A stretch of DNA of 64,000 nucleotides from Longispora albida DSM 44784 (GTDB taxonomy: Bacteria > Actinomycetota > Actinomycetes > Mycobacteriales > Micromonosporaceae): NCBI RefSeq assembly GCF_000379825.1, contig NZ_KB903839.1:53710-117709 (forward strand), read 5' to 3'. A program made the position numbers and the translations under genes. Below the pieces are notes generated by a model, which ran no database searches, was not told where the DNA came from, and saw only the letters and a program-made list of their open reading frames with translations. Position 1 is the stretch's first letter. Each line of letters starts with the position of its first letter. This document shows, one piece after another, positions 15,897 to 23,626 of this stretch.

Positions 15897-16307
15897 ATGT
15901 ACGAAGCTTTCGGTGTACTGCTGCTCCGGTACCGGCTGGCGCTCGGCTGGAGCCAGCGTCGCCTGGCCACCCGGCTGTGCGAGGCCGCAGGCACGGCGAC
16001 GCTGAGCCGGCACGAGGTGTCGCGCTGGGAGCGCGGCCAGCGGGTGCCGGGGCCGTTCTGGCTCGGCTGGCTGGCCGACGTGCTGTCCGTACCGGAGCCT
16101 CAGCTGGCAGCGGCGGCAGCCCGCGCGGCCCGGCAACACCGGCCGGCGCGACGGCTGCGCGCGAGGGCCGCCCGGCAGCCGGTGACGCCCCGCGCCGCCG
16201 TCCGCAGGCCCCGCAACGGCGTCACCAGGCCAGGACCGGCTGTGCGTCGCGGGCGGAGCACCCCGAGCCGGCGAGCCACCGCCGGCACGCTAGCGTCGGA
16301 TCCGTGA
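15897..16307 (+). CDS. XRE-family helix-turn-helix protein with basic tail
   Basis: A 136-residue protein. An XRE-type helix-turn-helix occupies about residues 1-70 (LLRYRLALGWSQRRLATRL, then SRHEVSRWERGQRVP). The C-terminal 55 residues are Arg/Pro/Ala-rich and strongly basic, probably unstructured and possibly DNA-contacting. The idsA start overlaps its last 4 bases, but idsA also has its own leaderless -10 inside this gene. The targets are unknown; the neighbouring ribonuclease or cyclase genes are candidates only by position. Confidence 0.75.
   Translation: MYEAFGVLLLRYRLALGWSQRRLATRLCEAAGTATLSRHEVSRWERGQRVPGPFWLGWLADVLSVPEPQLAAAAARAARQHRPARRLRARAARQPVTPRAAVRRPRNGVTRPGPAVRRGRSTPSRRATAGTLASDP
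16291..16296 (+). promoter_or_regulatory. -10 box of polyprenyl synthase gene, leaderless
   Basis: TAGCGT is followed by seven bases and the GTG at 16304. It lies within the last codons of the XRE gene and supports an internal promoter for the synthase. Confidence 0.45.
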
Positions 16308-17368
16308 CAGACGAGCACACCAGCCTCTTCCGGCACCGGGTCAGCGCGGCCCTCGAAGGCTTCCTGGCCGCACAGCACGCCCGGCTGGGGACGATCGACC
16401 CGGCGCTGATCCCGGTCGCGGAGACCCTGGCTGAGTTCGTGCTCGGCGGCGGCAAGCGGATGCGGCCGGCCTTCGCGTACTGGGGCTTCCGTGGCGCGGG
16501 CGGCACCGACACCGACGAGGTCGTCGCCTGCCTGTCAGCCCTGGAGCTGGTGCAGGCCAGCGCGCTCATCCACGACGACGTCATGGACTCCTCCGACACC
16601 CGGCGCGGGCTGCCTGCCGTGCACCGGAGGTTCGCGACGCTGCACAGCGCCGAGGGCTGGGCCGGTGACCCGGAGAGCTTCGGCCAGTCGGCGGCCATCC
16701 TGCTGGGTGACCTGTGCCTGTCCTGGTCGGACGAGATGTTCGACGGTTCCGGGGCCGACCCGGTGGCTGTGGCCAGGGCCCGCCCCCTCTTCGACGAGAT
16801 GCGCACCGAGGTCACAGCCGGTCAGTACCTGGACGTGCTGGCGGTGGCCACCCGGGACACGAGCCTGGAGCGGGCCAGCAAGATCGCGGTGTACAAGTCG
16901 GCGAAGTACACAGTGGAGCGCCCGATCCTGATCGGCGGCGCGCTGGCCGGCGCCCCCGCGAGCCTGATGGCCAGCTACTCGGCCTACGGGCTGCCGCTGG
17001 GCGAGGCGTTCCAGCTCCGCGACGACGTGCTCGGCGTCTTCGGCGACCCGGCTGTCACCGGCAAGCCAGCCGGGGACGACCTCCGTGAGGGCAAGCGCAC
17101 GTACCTCGTGGCCGCGGCGATGGCCGCCGGATCAGCCGCGGAACGGGAAGCGGTCAGCACCCTGCTCGGCGACCCGGGCCTCGACGAGCCCGGCATCGAC
17201 CGGCTCCGCGAGATCATCGTGTCGACCGGCGCGCTCGCGGCGGCGGAGGCGCGGATCGCCGAGCTGACGGCAGCGGCGTACGCGGCCCTCGAAGCGGCAG
17301 AGGTCGCCGACGACGCCCGCAAGGTACTCGCCAGCCTGGTGGAAGCGGCCACCCGCCGCACCGTCTAG
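16304..17368 (+). CDS. idsA: Polyprenyl diphosphate synthase (IdsA-type, GGPP/FPP synthase)
   Basis: A 354-residue all-helical trans-prenyltransferase condensing isopentenyl diphosphate with allylic diphosphates. The first aspartate-rich motif DDVMD is at residues 91-95 followed by SSDTRRG, the FGQSAAILLGDLCL block follows, and the second motif DDVLGVFGD is near residue 240, then GKPAGDDLREGK. Chain length cannot be set from sequence by eye, but C15-C20 is usual. The position after an Rv2175c homologue and before metF matches idsA2 of mycobacteria. Start: GTG 16304 with a leaderless -10. Confidence 0.93.
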   Translation: MTDEHTSLFRHRVSAALEGFLAAQHARLGTIDPALIPVAETLAEFVLGGGKRMRPAFAYWGFRGAGGTDTDEVVACLSALELVQASALIHDDVMDSSDTRRGLPAVHRRFATLHSAEGWAGDPESFGQSAAILLGDLCLSWSDEMFDGSGADPVAVARARPLFDEMRTEVTAGQYLDVLAVATRDTSLERASKIAVYKSAKYTVERPILIGGALAGAPASLMASYSAYGLPLGEAFQLRDDVLGVFGDPAVTGKPAGDDLREGKRTYLVAAAMAAGSAAEREAVSTLLGDPGLDEPGIDRLREIIVSTGALAAAEARIAELTAAAYAALEAAEVADDARKVLASLVEAATRRTV

Positions 17369-17479
17369 CCCCCGCCCGGCCAGCCACCCCACCGACCCGG
17401 CCTAGTCCCACCCGCCCACCCGCACCCGGCACCCACACAACACCGGCCACCCCTCACCGCACCGCAAACGGCCGATCCT

Positions 17480-17640
17480 GCGGCACCTCAATCCGCAAAC
17501 GGCACCTCCAGGCCCAAGCCGCGCACCTCCATGCCTGACCGGCGCACCTCCAGGCCTGAGAAGTGCACCTCCAAGCCCAAGCAGCACACCCCATGCCGGA
17601 GCGGCGCACCTCAACCACCAACGGGCACCGTCCAAACCCA
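17480..17640. repeat. Degenerate tandem repeat, unit about 21 bp
   Basis: Seven or eight successive units begin with GCACCTC, each followed by about 14 variable bases (for example GCACCTCCATGCCTGACCGGC then GCACCTCCAGGCCTGAGAAGT). Units drift in length from 19 to 22 bp. On the minus strand the unit would read as a Trp/Arg/Cys-rich 7-residue repeat, but the phase is not kept, so I do not regard it as coding. Confidence 0.7.
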
Positions 17641-17687
17641 ACCGGCATCACCCCGCCCACGTCGGTGTTCACCACGCTCCACCCAAG

Positions 17688-17825
17688 CTGGATTGTCGCC
17701 ACTCATGACCACCACGTGAGCGCCGTTCACCCTGCCCGCACAGTGCCCCGAAAAAGATGATTCGCACGCAATAGCCGACCCCACCCACCTGGATTGTCCG
17801 ATCAGGACGCCACTCCTGACCACAC
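17688..17825. repeat. Imperfect direct repeat, two copies
   Basis: CTGGATTGTC at 17688 is followed directly by GCCACTCATGACCAC. CTGGATTGTC at 17789 is followed by ten extra bases (CGATCAGGAC) and then GCCACTCCTGACCAC. The two copies are about 100 bp apart in the gene-free region. Confidence 0.6.
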
Positions 17826-17931
17826 CTTCGCCCCGCCTCCCCGGTTCGTTCGCTGGCTACTCCCACGCCCCGCCCCGACCGGTTGGATGAACGGTGTCAC
17901 TGGCTCACCTGCCCGAACAGGAGGCCCAGCA

Positions 17932-18258
17932 ATGGTTGACCCCGGCATGCCACCGCACGGCGTGACGCATCCGATGTCGTGGCGCCTGGCCGCACTGCTC
18001 TACACCAGTCACGACATGCGCCCGCAGGTACCAGGTGAGCGTGCTGCCGGACCACCACGGTGCAAGGAGTGCGGGCAGGCGTGGCCCTGTTTCGGCCGGC
18101 AGCTGGCCGAGCTCGGCCTGGCGCGGTCCGGGACGACCCAGTCCGGCCCCCAGCCCGATCCCTGGAGCGATGTCGAACACACTGACCAGGCCAATCCTGA
18201 CCCGGATTCTGGCTGGAATGAGTACTTCGGCCCCGAAACGGCGCCGGAGGGGCCATGA
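17932..18258 (+). CDS. Small hypothetical protein with CxxC...C motif
   Basis: A 108-residue protein of unknown family. The ATG at 17932 has AGGAGG seven bases upstream, much better than the start at 17794 in the same frame. The middle contains [10 protein letters not shown], a possible small metal site, and the C-terminal 50 residues are acidic, Pro- and Gly-rich and probably disordered. No signal peptide or membrane segment is visible. It ends about 100 bp before metF, which has its own promoter. Confidence 0.65.
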   Translation: MVDPGMPPHGVTHPMSWRLAALLYTSHDMRPQVPGERAAGPPRCKECGQAWPCFGRQLAELGLARSGTTQSGPQPDPWSDVEHTDQANPDPDSGWNEYFGPETAPEGP

Positions 18259-18341
18259 TGGCTGCAATGGTCAGCGCACCGGTCATCACGCCACGCTGTG
18301 AGACGCCCACTGCGTGCTTTATCGAAGCACGGAGTGGCCGC

Positions 18342-18347
18342 TACCCT
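18342..18347 (+). promoter_or_regulatory. -10 box of metF, leaderless
   Basis: TACCCT followed by six bases and the GTG at 18354, with no Shine-Dalgarno sequence. It selects the GTG over several upstream in-frame starts. Confidence 0.5.
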
Positions 18348-18353
18348 GACCCC

Positions 18354-19271
18354 GTGGCCTTCACCAATCCGTACCTGGCAAGCCCTGCCTCGATCGGCGA
18401 CCTCGTGCGCGCCGGTGAGCCCACGTTCTCCTTCGAGTTCTTCCCGCCGAAGAACGCCGACGGGGAGCAGGTGCTGTGGCAGACCATCCGTGAGCTGGAG
18501 CAGCTCCGGCCGACGTTCGTCTCCGTGACCTACGGGGCCGGCGGCACGACCCGTGACCTGACCGTCGAGGTCACCGAGCGGCTGGCCACCGAGACCACGA
18601 TGCTGCCGATGGCCCACCTGACGGCCGTCGACCACTCCGTCCGCGAGCTGCGCCATGTCGTCGGCCGGCTCGCCGCCGCCGGCGTGCACAACATCCTCGC
18701 GGTCCGTGGCGACCCGCCCGGCGACCCGAACGGCGAGTGGATCCGGCACCCGGAGGGCCTGCTCTACGCAGCCGACCTCGTCCGGCTGATCAAGGAGTCC
18801 GGTGACTTCTGCGTCGGCGTGGCGGCGTTCCCGTACAAGCATCCGCGCTCGGCCGACGTCGCCAGCGACACGCGGCAGCTGATCAGCAAGCTGCGGGCCG
18901 GCGCCGACTTCGCGATCACGCAGATGTTCTTCGATGCCGACGACTACCTGCGGCTGCGCGACCGGGTCGCGGCCGCTGGCTGCGACGCCCCGATCCTGCC
19001 GTGCATCATGCCCGTCACCAGCTTCGGCACGATCGCCCGTTCGGCGCAGCTGTCCGGCGCGCCGTTCCCGCCGGCGCTCGCTGCGGAGTTCGAGGCGGTC
19101 AAGGACGACCCGAAGGCCGTCCGCGCGCTCGGCATCGAGCACGCTGGCGAGCTGTGCAGGCGCCTGCTGGACGAGGGCGCCCCGGGGATCCACTTCATCA
19201 CGTTCAACCGGTCGACCGCGACGCGGGAAGTGTGGCAGAACATCACGGGGGTTGGTGCGCATGCCCGATGA
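18354..19271 (+). CDS. metF: Methylenetetrahydrofolate reductase
   Basis: A 305-residue flavoprotein reducing 5,10-methylene-THF to 5-methyl-THF for methionine synthesis. The N terminus has the [10 protein letters not shown] motif with the catalytic Glu near residue 25, then [27 protein letters not shown] and FAITQMFFD, all conserved in MetF. It begins at GTG 18354 behind a leaderless -10. Its 3' end overlaps the next gene (SIMPL family) by 11 bp. The neighbourhood with idsA matches mycobacterial Rv2172c-Rv2173. Confidence 0.94.
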   Translation: MAFTNPYLASPASIGDLVRAGEPTFSFEFFPPKNADGEQVLWQTIRELEQLRPTFVSVTYGAGGTTRDLTVEVTERLATETTMLPMAHLTAVDHSVRELRHVVGRLAAAGVHNILAVRGDPPGDPNGEWIRHPEGLLYAADLVRLIKESGDFCVGVAAFPYKHPRSADVASDTRQLISKLRAGADFAITQMFFDADDYLRLRDRVAAAGCDAPILPCIMPVTSFGTIARSAQLSGAPFPPALAAEFEAVKDDPKAVRALGIEHAGELCRRLLDEGAPGIHFITFNRSTATREVWQNITGVGAHAR

Positions 19272-19884
19272 GGGAATCACTGTCCTGGGGGCCGGCCTGG
19301 TGCCGGTCACGCCGGACGTGCTGGTGGCGAGGTTCGGCGCCGAGGTGACGGCGGAGTCCGTCCAGGCGGCGCTCGACCGGTGCTCTTCGGCGCTGGCCAA
19401 GATGAACGGCGTGCTGAAGGCAGCCGAGATCGCCGCGAAGGACCGGCAGACCGCCGGTGCCCGGGTGTACCAGGCCTATGACGGCAATGGTTCCCCGCGC
19501 GGCTGGACGGCCAGCCAGCAGCTCACCGCCCGGCTGCGCGACCTCGGCACGGCTGGCGACCTGATCAGCTCGGTCATCGGCGCGGCTGGTGACGCCGCCC
19601 GCCTCCACGACCTGAGCTTCACTGTGGACGACCCGGCCGAGGCGCGGAACGCGGCCAGGGACCTGGCGTACGCCGACGCGAAAGCGAAGGCCGAGCGCTA
19701 CGCGCACCTGGCCGGCCGCAGGCTCGGCCCGGTCGAGGCGATCCGCGAGTCCGACGGCGGCGGGTCCTCCCCGATGCCGGGCGGCGCGCGCATGATGGCG
19801 TTCGGCGGGGCTGCCCCGCCGGTCGAAGCAGGCGAACTGGAGATCTCTGCGTCGGTGGAGGTGCGATGGGGGTTGCTGAGCTGA
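19261..19884 (+). CDS. SIMPL domain (DUF541) protein
   Basis: A 207-residue protein of the SIMPL/DUF541 family, beta-rich with an alternating pattern ([14 protein letters not shown] at the N terminus, [12 protein letters not shown], and [12 protein letters not shown] at the C terminus). Many family members are periplasmic, but no signal peptide is visible here. The ATG at 19261 is inside the end of metF. The last codons overlap the next gene by 19 bp. The biochemical role of the family is not established. Confidence 0.82.
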   Translation: MPDEGITVLGAGLVPVTPDVLVARFGAEVTAESVQAALDRCSSALAKMNGVLKAAEIAAKDRQTAGARVYQAYDGNGSPRGWTASQQLTARLRDLGTAGDLISSVIGAAGDAARLHDLSFTVDDPAEARNAARDLAYADAKAKAERYAHLAGRRLGPVEAIRESDGGGSSPMPGGARMMAFGGAAPPVEAGELEISASVEVRWGLLS

Positions 19885-20552
19885 CCACGCTGAGCTGGGA
19901 CGGGTACGCGGCGCGCTGGGCGACGCTGCACGGCGAGGATCCCCGGCTGGTTCCCCAGCCGAACAGGTTCTGGCTGCGGCTGTCCTACGCTCTGGCCAGG
20001 CCGCTGGCTCGTTTCGGGGTGACGGCTGGCGCGGTGACGGTGTTCGCCCTGGTGGCGAGCCTGATCGCGCCGGGTCTCGCCGCGCGGGGCGGTGGCTGGC
20101 CGGTCCTGTCGGCTGTCGCGGTGGTTCTCACCGTCGCGGCCGAGGGCGTGAGCCGGGCGCTGTCCGTCCTCACCGACCGGATCACACGGCTGGGCTACGT
20201 CTACGCTGCGCTCTGCGAGCGGATCGCCGAGGCGGCCTGGCTGGCCACGCTCTGGGTGCTGGGCGCGCCCGGTGGCCTGCTGGTCGCCTGCGGTGGGCTG
20301 ACGCTGCTGCACGAGTACCTGAGGAGCCGCACTGCCGAGACCGGGTCGGTGCTCCCGCCCGGGCAGACCCTCGGCGACCGGGCGGGCCGGGCTGCGGTGG
20401 CTGCCGGCGGCCTGCTGGTCTGCGGGCTCAGCGGGCTGCTCTCCGACACGCTGGCCAAGGGTGCGGCGACGCTGGCCGGGGCTGCCTGGCTGCTGCTCGC
20501 GGTCCTGGGCTTCGCGTCCCTCCTGACCGCCGTCCGCCGCACCCTGAGCTAG
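19866..20552 (+). CDS. CDP-alcohol phosphatidyltransferase-like membrane protein, degenerate motif
   Basis: A 228-residue protein with about five hydrophobic helices and an N-terminal amphipathic part, in the layout of CDP-alcohol phosphatidyltransferases. The motif DGxxARx8GxxxDxxxD, which binds two metal ions, appears only in altered form as EGVSRALSVLTDRITRLGYV followed by YAALCERIAEA. The later aspartates are replaced by Ala and Glu. It may be catalytically inactive or use another chemistry. The ATG lies inside the SIMPL gene, suggesting coupling. The family assignment is by helix layout and motif remnant. Confidence 0.65.
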   Translation: MGVAELTTLSWDGYAARWATLHGEDPRLVPQPNRFWLRLSYALARPLARFGVTAGAVTVFALVASLIAPGLAARGGGWPVLSAVAVVLTVAAEGVSRALSVLTDRITRLGYVYAALCERIAEAAWLATLWVLGAPGGLLVACGGLTLLHEYLRSRTAETGSVLPPGQTLGDRAGRAAVAAGGLLVCGLSGLLSDTLAKGAATLAGAAWLLLAVLGFASLLTAVRRTLS

Positions 20553-20557
20553 GACCT

Positions 20558-21115
20558 CTAAACCTCCGAGGAAAGCTCCAGCGGGAGGGTCCGGCCCAGT
20601 ACCGCGAACGGCCGCTCGTCCCCCGGGAAGTGGAAGTCGCGCAGCACGTCGCGGAAGCCGACCCGGCGGTAGAGCCGCCAGGCCCGGGAGGCCTCGCGGG
20701 GTACCTCCGGTGTGGACAGCAGCACCGTCCGCTGTGGAAGCCCGGACAGCAGGGCGGTGAGCTGCTGGTACCCGGTGCCGTGCCCCTGGGCTCCCGGCGC
20801 GACGTGCAGTTCGACGAGTTCGAAGCAGTCGCCCAGCCAGCCGGTGTAGTCCGGCTGGCTCAGGGCGCCCTTCACCTGCTCGTGCCACCACTGTCCCGGC
20901 GAGGACTGGTACCCGTAGCCGAAGCCGAGGAGCGTCCCGTCGTTGTCGTCCACGGTCGCGACGGCCCGGAAGCCCGGCCGGCGGGTGTGCCCGGCGACGA
21001 AGGTCCGGCGGGTCAGGATCAGGTCGGCCGGGTAGGACATGGCCGCCCCGTACACCCCGAGGACGTCGTCGAGGCGGCGGATCAGGTCGTCGGGTCCCCA
21101 GCTAATGAGCGGCAC
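20558..21115 (-). CDS. GNAT family N-acetyltransferase
   Basis: A 185-residue acetyl-CoA-dependent transferase. The acetyl-CoA loop region reads LHVAPGAQGHGTGYQQLT near residues 99-116, followed by the typical C-terminal LYRRVGFRDVLRDF. The acceptor substrate is unknown. It starts at GTG 21115 and ends 5 bp from the convergent CDP-alcohol transferase-like gene. The esterase genes lie upstream on the same strand, 20 bp away, so the three may be cotranscribed. Confidence 0.85.
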   Translation of the reverse strand: MPLISWGPDDLIRRLDDVLGVYGAAMSYPADLILTRRTFVAGHTRRPGFRAVATVDDNDGTLLGFGYGYQSSPGQWWHEQVKGALSQPDYTGWLGDCFELVELHVAPGAQGHGTGYQQLTALLSGLPQRTVLLSTPEVPREASRAWRLYRRVGFRDVLRDFHFPGDERPFAVLGRTLPLELSSEV

Positions 21116-21134
21116 GACTACACATCTTGGCGGA

Positions 21135-22220
21135 TCACGACAAGGTCTGGGGAGCGGCCAGCCGGGAGGACATCCAGTCGAAGGCTCCCGGGATGAGGAT
21201 CACCCAGGGGGCCAGCGTGTGCCCGCCCTTCGGGATGAACTCGGTGGTCAGCCGCATCGGGGCCTTCACGAGCGCCCCGAACTCCCTGATGTTGCTGACC
21301 GACCGGGTGTCGTCGAGCGGCGCGCCGTACCAGAGGTCCATGTCCGGGACCGGCAGGTTCTGGATACGCCACAGCGGGGCGTGTTCCTTGCGCAGCTGCT
21401 CGTTGCCCCGGAAGAGGTCCTGGTTGCCGCCGGGGCCGCCGGGCATCGTGGTGAAGTACCCGGCCAGCGAGGCGGCCACCCTGTACTTGTCGGGGTGCCG
21501 CATCGTGTGGTTCACCGCGCAGTACCCGCCGAGCGAGAAGCCGATGATGCCCCAGGCCGCGGCTTCGGTCCGCGCGCGGTACCTGCTGATCACCGCGTTG
21601 CGCACGTCCACGGTCAGGTACGTCTCGAACTGCGGCCCGCCGACGGCGTCCACGCACTGGCTGTCGATCTTGGGGTCGGGGTGGTGTACCGGCCAGATCA
21701 CGATCGTCGGGGCCATCCGGTGTTCCCGGATCTCCTTGTCCAGCGTGGCCTGCGCCTGCACCTCGGAGATGATCCAGGTCTGCGGGGTGCCCGGGAAGCC
21801 GGAGTACGCCGTGATCACCGGGTATCGCATGTTCGGCGACTGGTCGTAGCCGGGCGGCAGGTACACGTACACCGGCAGGCTCACCCCGGACTTGCCGACC
21901 GGCGGGTTGAACACGTCCATCCGGCTCGCGCCGGGCTTCGCCGCGATCGGCACCCCGTCGTCGTCCCGGGGGACTGGCGGCGCGGCGGCGGCCTTGGCGT
22001 CCTGGCCGAGCAGCGCGTCCCAGGTGGGGTAGAGGAACAGGATCCGGTTGACCAGCACGCCGACGACAGCCAGCGCGGTCAGGGAGCACAGTGTCAGCAG
22101 GGCTGGCCGGACGAGCCACCGGAATCTCCGGTTGCGCGCCCATGCCCAGGCCGCGAACGTGCTCGCGGCGACGGCAGCGCCGAGGCAGATGTAGAGCAGG
22201 CTGGTGCTGGTCGGGCTCAC
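21135..22220 (-). CDS. Membrane-anchored esterase (alpha/beta hydrolase, antigen 85/esterase D type)
   Basis: A 361-residue protein with two to three N-terminal transmembrane helices (about residues 7-25 and 38-62) and an extracytoplasmic alpha/beta-hydrolase domain. The nucleophile elbow GFSLGGYC carries the catalytic Ser. A VYVYLPPGYDQSP start and a HTLAPW block with the likely catalytic His are visible. The layout resembles actinobacterial membrane esterases related to the mycolyltransferase fold; the substrate is unknown. The paralogous gene 36 bp upstream has the same architecture but lacks the nucleophile. Confidence 0.85.
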   Translation of the reverse strand: MSPTSTSLLYICLGAAVAASTFAAWAWARNRRFRWLVRPALLTLCSLTALAVVGVLVNRILFLYPTWDALLGQDAKAAAAPPVPRDDDGVPIAAKPGASRMDVFNPPVGKSGVSLPVYVYLPPGYDQSPNMRYPVITAYSGFPGTPQTWIISEVQAQATLDKEIREHRMAPTIVIWPVHHPDPKIDSQCVDAVGGPQFETYLTVDVRNAVISRYRARTEAAAWGIIGFSLGGYCAVNHTMRHPDKYRVAASLAGYFTTMPGGPGGNQDLFRGNEQLRKEHAPLWRIQNLPVPDMDLWYGAPLDDTRSVSNIREFGALVKAPMRLTTEFIPKGGHTLAPWVILIPGAFDWMSSRLAAPQTLS

Positions 22221-22256
22221 GGTAGGGGTGACTCCACAGTTCCGGGGCGGCTGACT

Positions 22257-23432
22257 TTATGGCCGGGGCGTCGTGCCCGGCTTCGTCGGCGTGGCCGGCG
22301 GCGCGGTCACGCTCGGGGTGGGCAGGGGCGGCGGGATGCTCGGCGGCAGGGTCGAATGACTGACCTTCCCTGCGGTCTGTGCCGGGTCCAGCGGCGCGGG
22401 CAGCTGCGCTGTGGCCCACCGCAGTGCCGCCACGATCGGCTCCTTGCCCGCTTCTGGTTCTTTCTCTTTCTGGGTACCTGCGGAGGCAGTCGCCCTGCCA
22501 CCAGCCCGGCTCGTCGGCGGCCGGCTCGCGGCACTCGTCGCCGGCGCGGCGCTCGTCGGCGGGACGCTCCCCGTCGGTACGGCTGACGGATACACCGGGG
22601 GTGTCGGCAGCCCGGCCGGTGGCTGGGCGCCCTGCGGCATGAACACGGCCAGCGGCTTGTGCGCGGCCGTCAGTGCCTTGCCCGGCCCGGCCAGCTCCCC
22701 GGGAGCTGAGGGCAGCAGCGCCGCCGCAGCCCGGTACCGCTCGGGGTGCCTCGTGACCAGTTCCAGCCCCCCTGCCGCGTGCTTGCCGACCCCGACCACG
22801 CTCCACCGGTCGGTCAGCGCGCGCAGGTCCCGGGTCAGCTCGACCGGCAGTTCCGTACCGAGCAGCCTCACGCTCGCCTGGTCGGCGGCCTTGGACCGGA
22901 CGAAGACCACGATCGCCGGGTCGGCCTGCCGCCCGGTGACCCTGGCATCGGCCCAGCCGCCCGCCGCCGGCGTGACCCCGGGCGCAGCGACAACCACGAT
23001 CACGGGGAACCGGCTGCTCACCTGGCTGAAGTACTGCGGCGGCAGGCTGACGACCGGGTGCTCGGCCAGCGGCCAGTTCCCGCCGCCGGCCGGCTGCCAG
23101 GGGAAGGCCAGCCCGGCCCGGCTGCCCTGCTGCGAGCGGGCCTTGAGCCACTCGTCGAGCCCGCCGCTGGACACGCCCTCTGCCACCACGGGCTGCTGCT
23201 TCTTCTTCGGCGGGCTGATCAGCGTCTCGAGCGTCGGGTACAGCTGCTCGGACGTGTTGAACACCAGTCCGGCGGACACCAGCACCATCGCCTGGCTGAG
23301 CAGAAGCGACAGAGTGCGAAGGACCAGCCTGCCCCGCCGGGGCCACCGCCGCCAGAGCAGCGAGGTGGAGACGATCACGGCGGCGGTGAGCACGAAGGCC
23401 GCAACGAGCGTCGATGTGGCGGTCAGGGACAT
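22257..23432 (-). CDS. Membrane esterase-like protein lacking the catalytic serine
   Basis: A 391-residue paralogue of the following esterase gene. It has N-terminal transmembrane helices (about residues 8-26 and 37-60), the LYPTLETL segment matching LYPTWDAL of the neighbour, and a degraded hydrolase domain. Where the elbow GxSxGG is expected, the sequence reads GVGKHAAGG, without Ser. The last 120 residues are Pro/Thr/Ala-rich and low complexity. It is probably a non-catalytic partner or a decaying copy. A TACAGT -10 lies six bases before the ATG on the minus strand (leaderless). Confidence 0.75.
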   Translation of the reverse strand: MSLTATSTLVAAFVLTAAVIVSTSLLWRRWPRRGRLVLRTLSLLLSQAMVLVSAGLVFNTSEQLYPTLETLISPPKKKQQPVVAEGVSSGGLDEWLKARSQQGSRAGLAFPWQPAGGGNWPLAEHPVVSLPPQYFSQVSSRFPVIVVVAAPGVTPAAGGWADARVTGRQADPAIVVFVRSKAADQASVRLLGTELPVELTRDLRALTDRWSVVGVGKHAAGGLELVTRHPERYRAAAALLPSAPGELAGPGKALTAAHKPLAVFMPQGAQPPAGLPTPPVYPSAVPTGSVPPTSAAPATSAASRPPTSRAGGRATASAGTQKEKEPEAGKEPIVAALRWATAQLPAPLDPAQTAGKVSHSTLPPSIPPPLPTPSVTAPPATPTKPGTTPRP

Positions 23433-23438
23433 GCGACC

Positions 23439-23444
23439 ACTGTA
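23439..23444 (-). promoter_or_regulatory. -10 box of esterase-like operon, leaderless
   Basis: On the minus strand TACAGT is followed by six bases and the ATG at 23432. It would transcribe the two esterase-like genes and perhaps the GNAT gene. Confidence 0.45.
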
Positions 23445-23597
23445 AGAGCCGCGTTCGGCGTGCTCGCCGGAAAGTGATCTCCATGACAGCCGGTGTTCGC
23501 CGTGCGCGGCATAGAGCCAGCTTTATCCCTTCCGTCACGTGCGGTGCCCGGAATGGGGCTTGCTGCCTGGGTGCCGGACGCGTTACTGTGCGCTTGT

Positions 23598-23613
23598 TCG
23601 AACATTAGTTCGA
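23598..23613. promoter_or_regulatory. Perfect LexA (SOS) box
   Basis: TCGAAC-ATTA-GTTCGA is an exact match to the actinobacterial/Gram-positive LexA operator form CGAACN4GTTCG, with one further symmetric base pair on each side. It ends 13 bp before the ATG of the HEPN gene, next to its AAGGAG ribosome site, so LexA bound here would block transcription of that gene. Confidence 0.85.
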
Positions 23614-23626
23614 TAAGGAGCCTCGC

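Larger units (their letters stand above)
17369..17931. other. 563-bp gene-poor region with repeats
   Basis: No convincing gene lies here. Open frames on either strand consist of low-complexity repeats. The region holds a degenerate 21-bp tandem repeat (17480-17640), a longer imperfect direct repeat (17688-17825) and the AGGAGG ribosome site of the small gene at 17932. Confidence 0.6.

Noticed and set aside
15858-17368. Barstar-type inhibitor next to the RNase gene
   Set aside because: The next gene encodes an XRE regulator and then a prenyl synthase; neither resembles barstar.
17480-17640. CRISPR array
   Set aside because: Units are 19-22 bp, degenerate and contiguous, with no unique spacers and no cas genes.
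21118-23538. An 806-codon open frame on the minus strand covering both esterase genes
   Set aside because: It is in a different frame from the two genes, which have membrane helices and hydrolase motifs. Its product is Arg/Gly/Pro-rich without recognisable domains.
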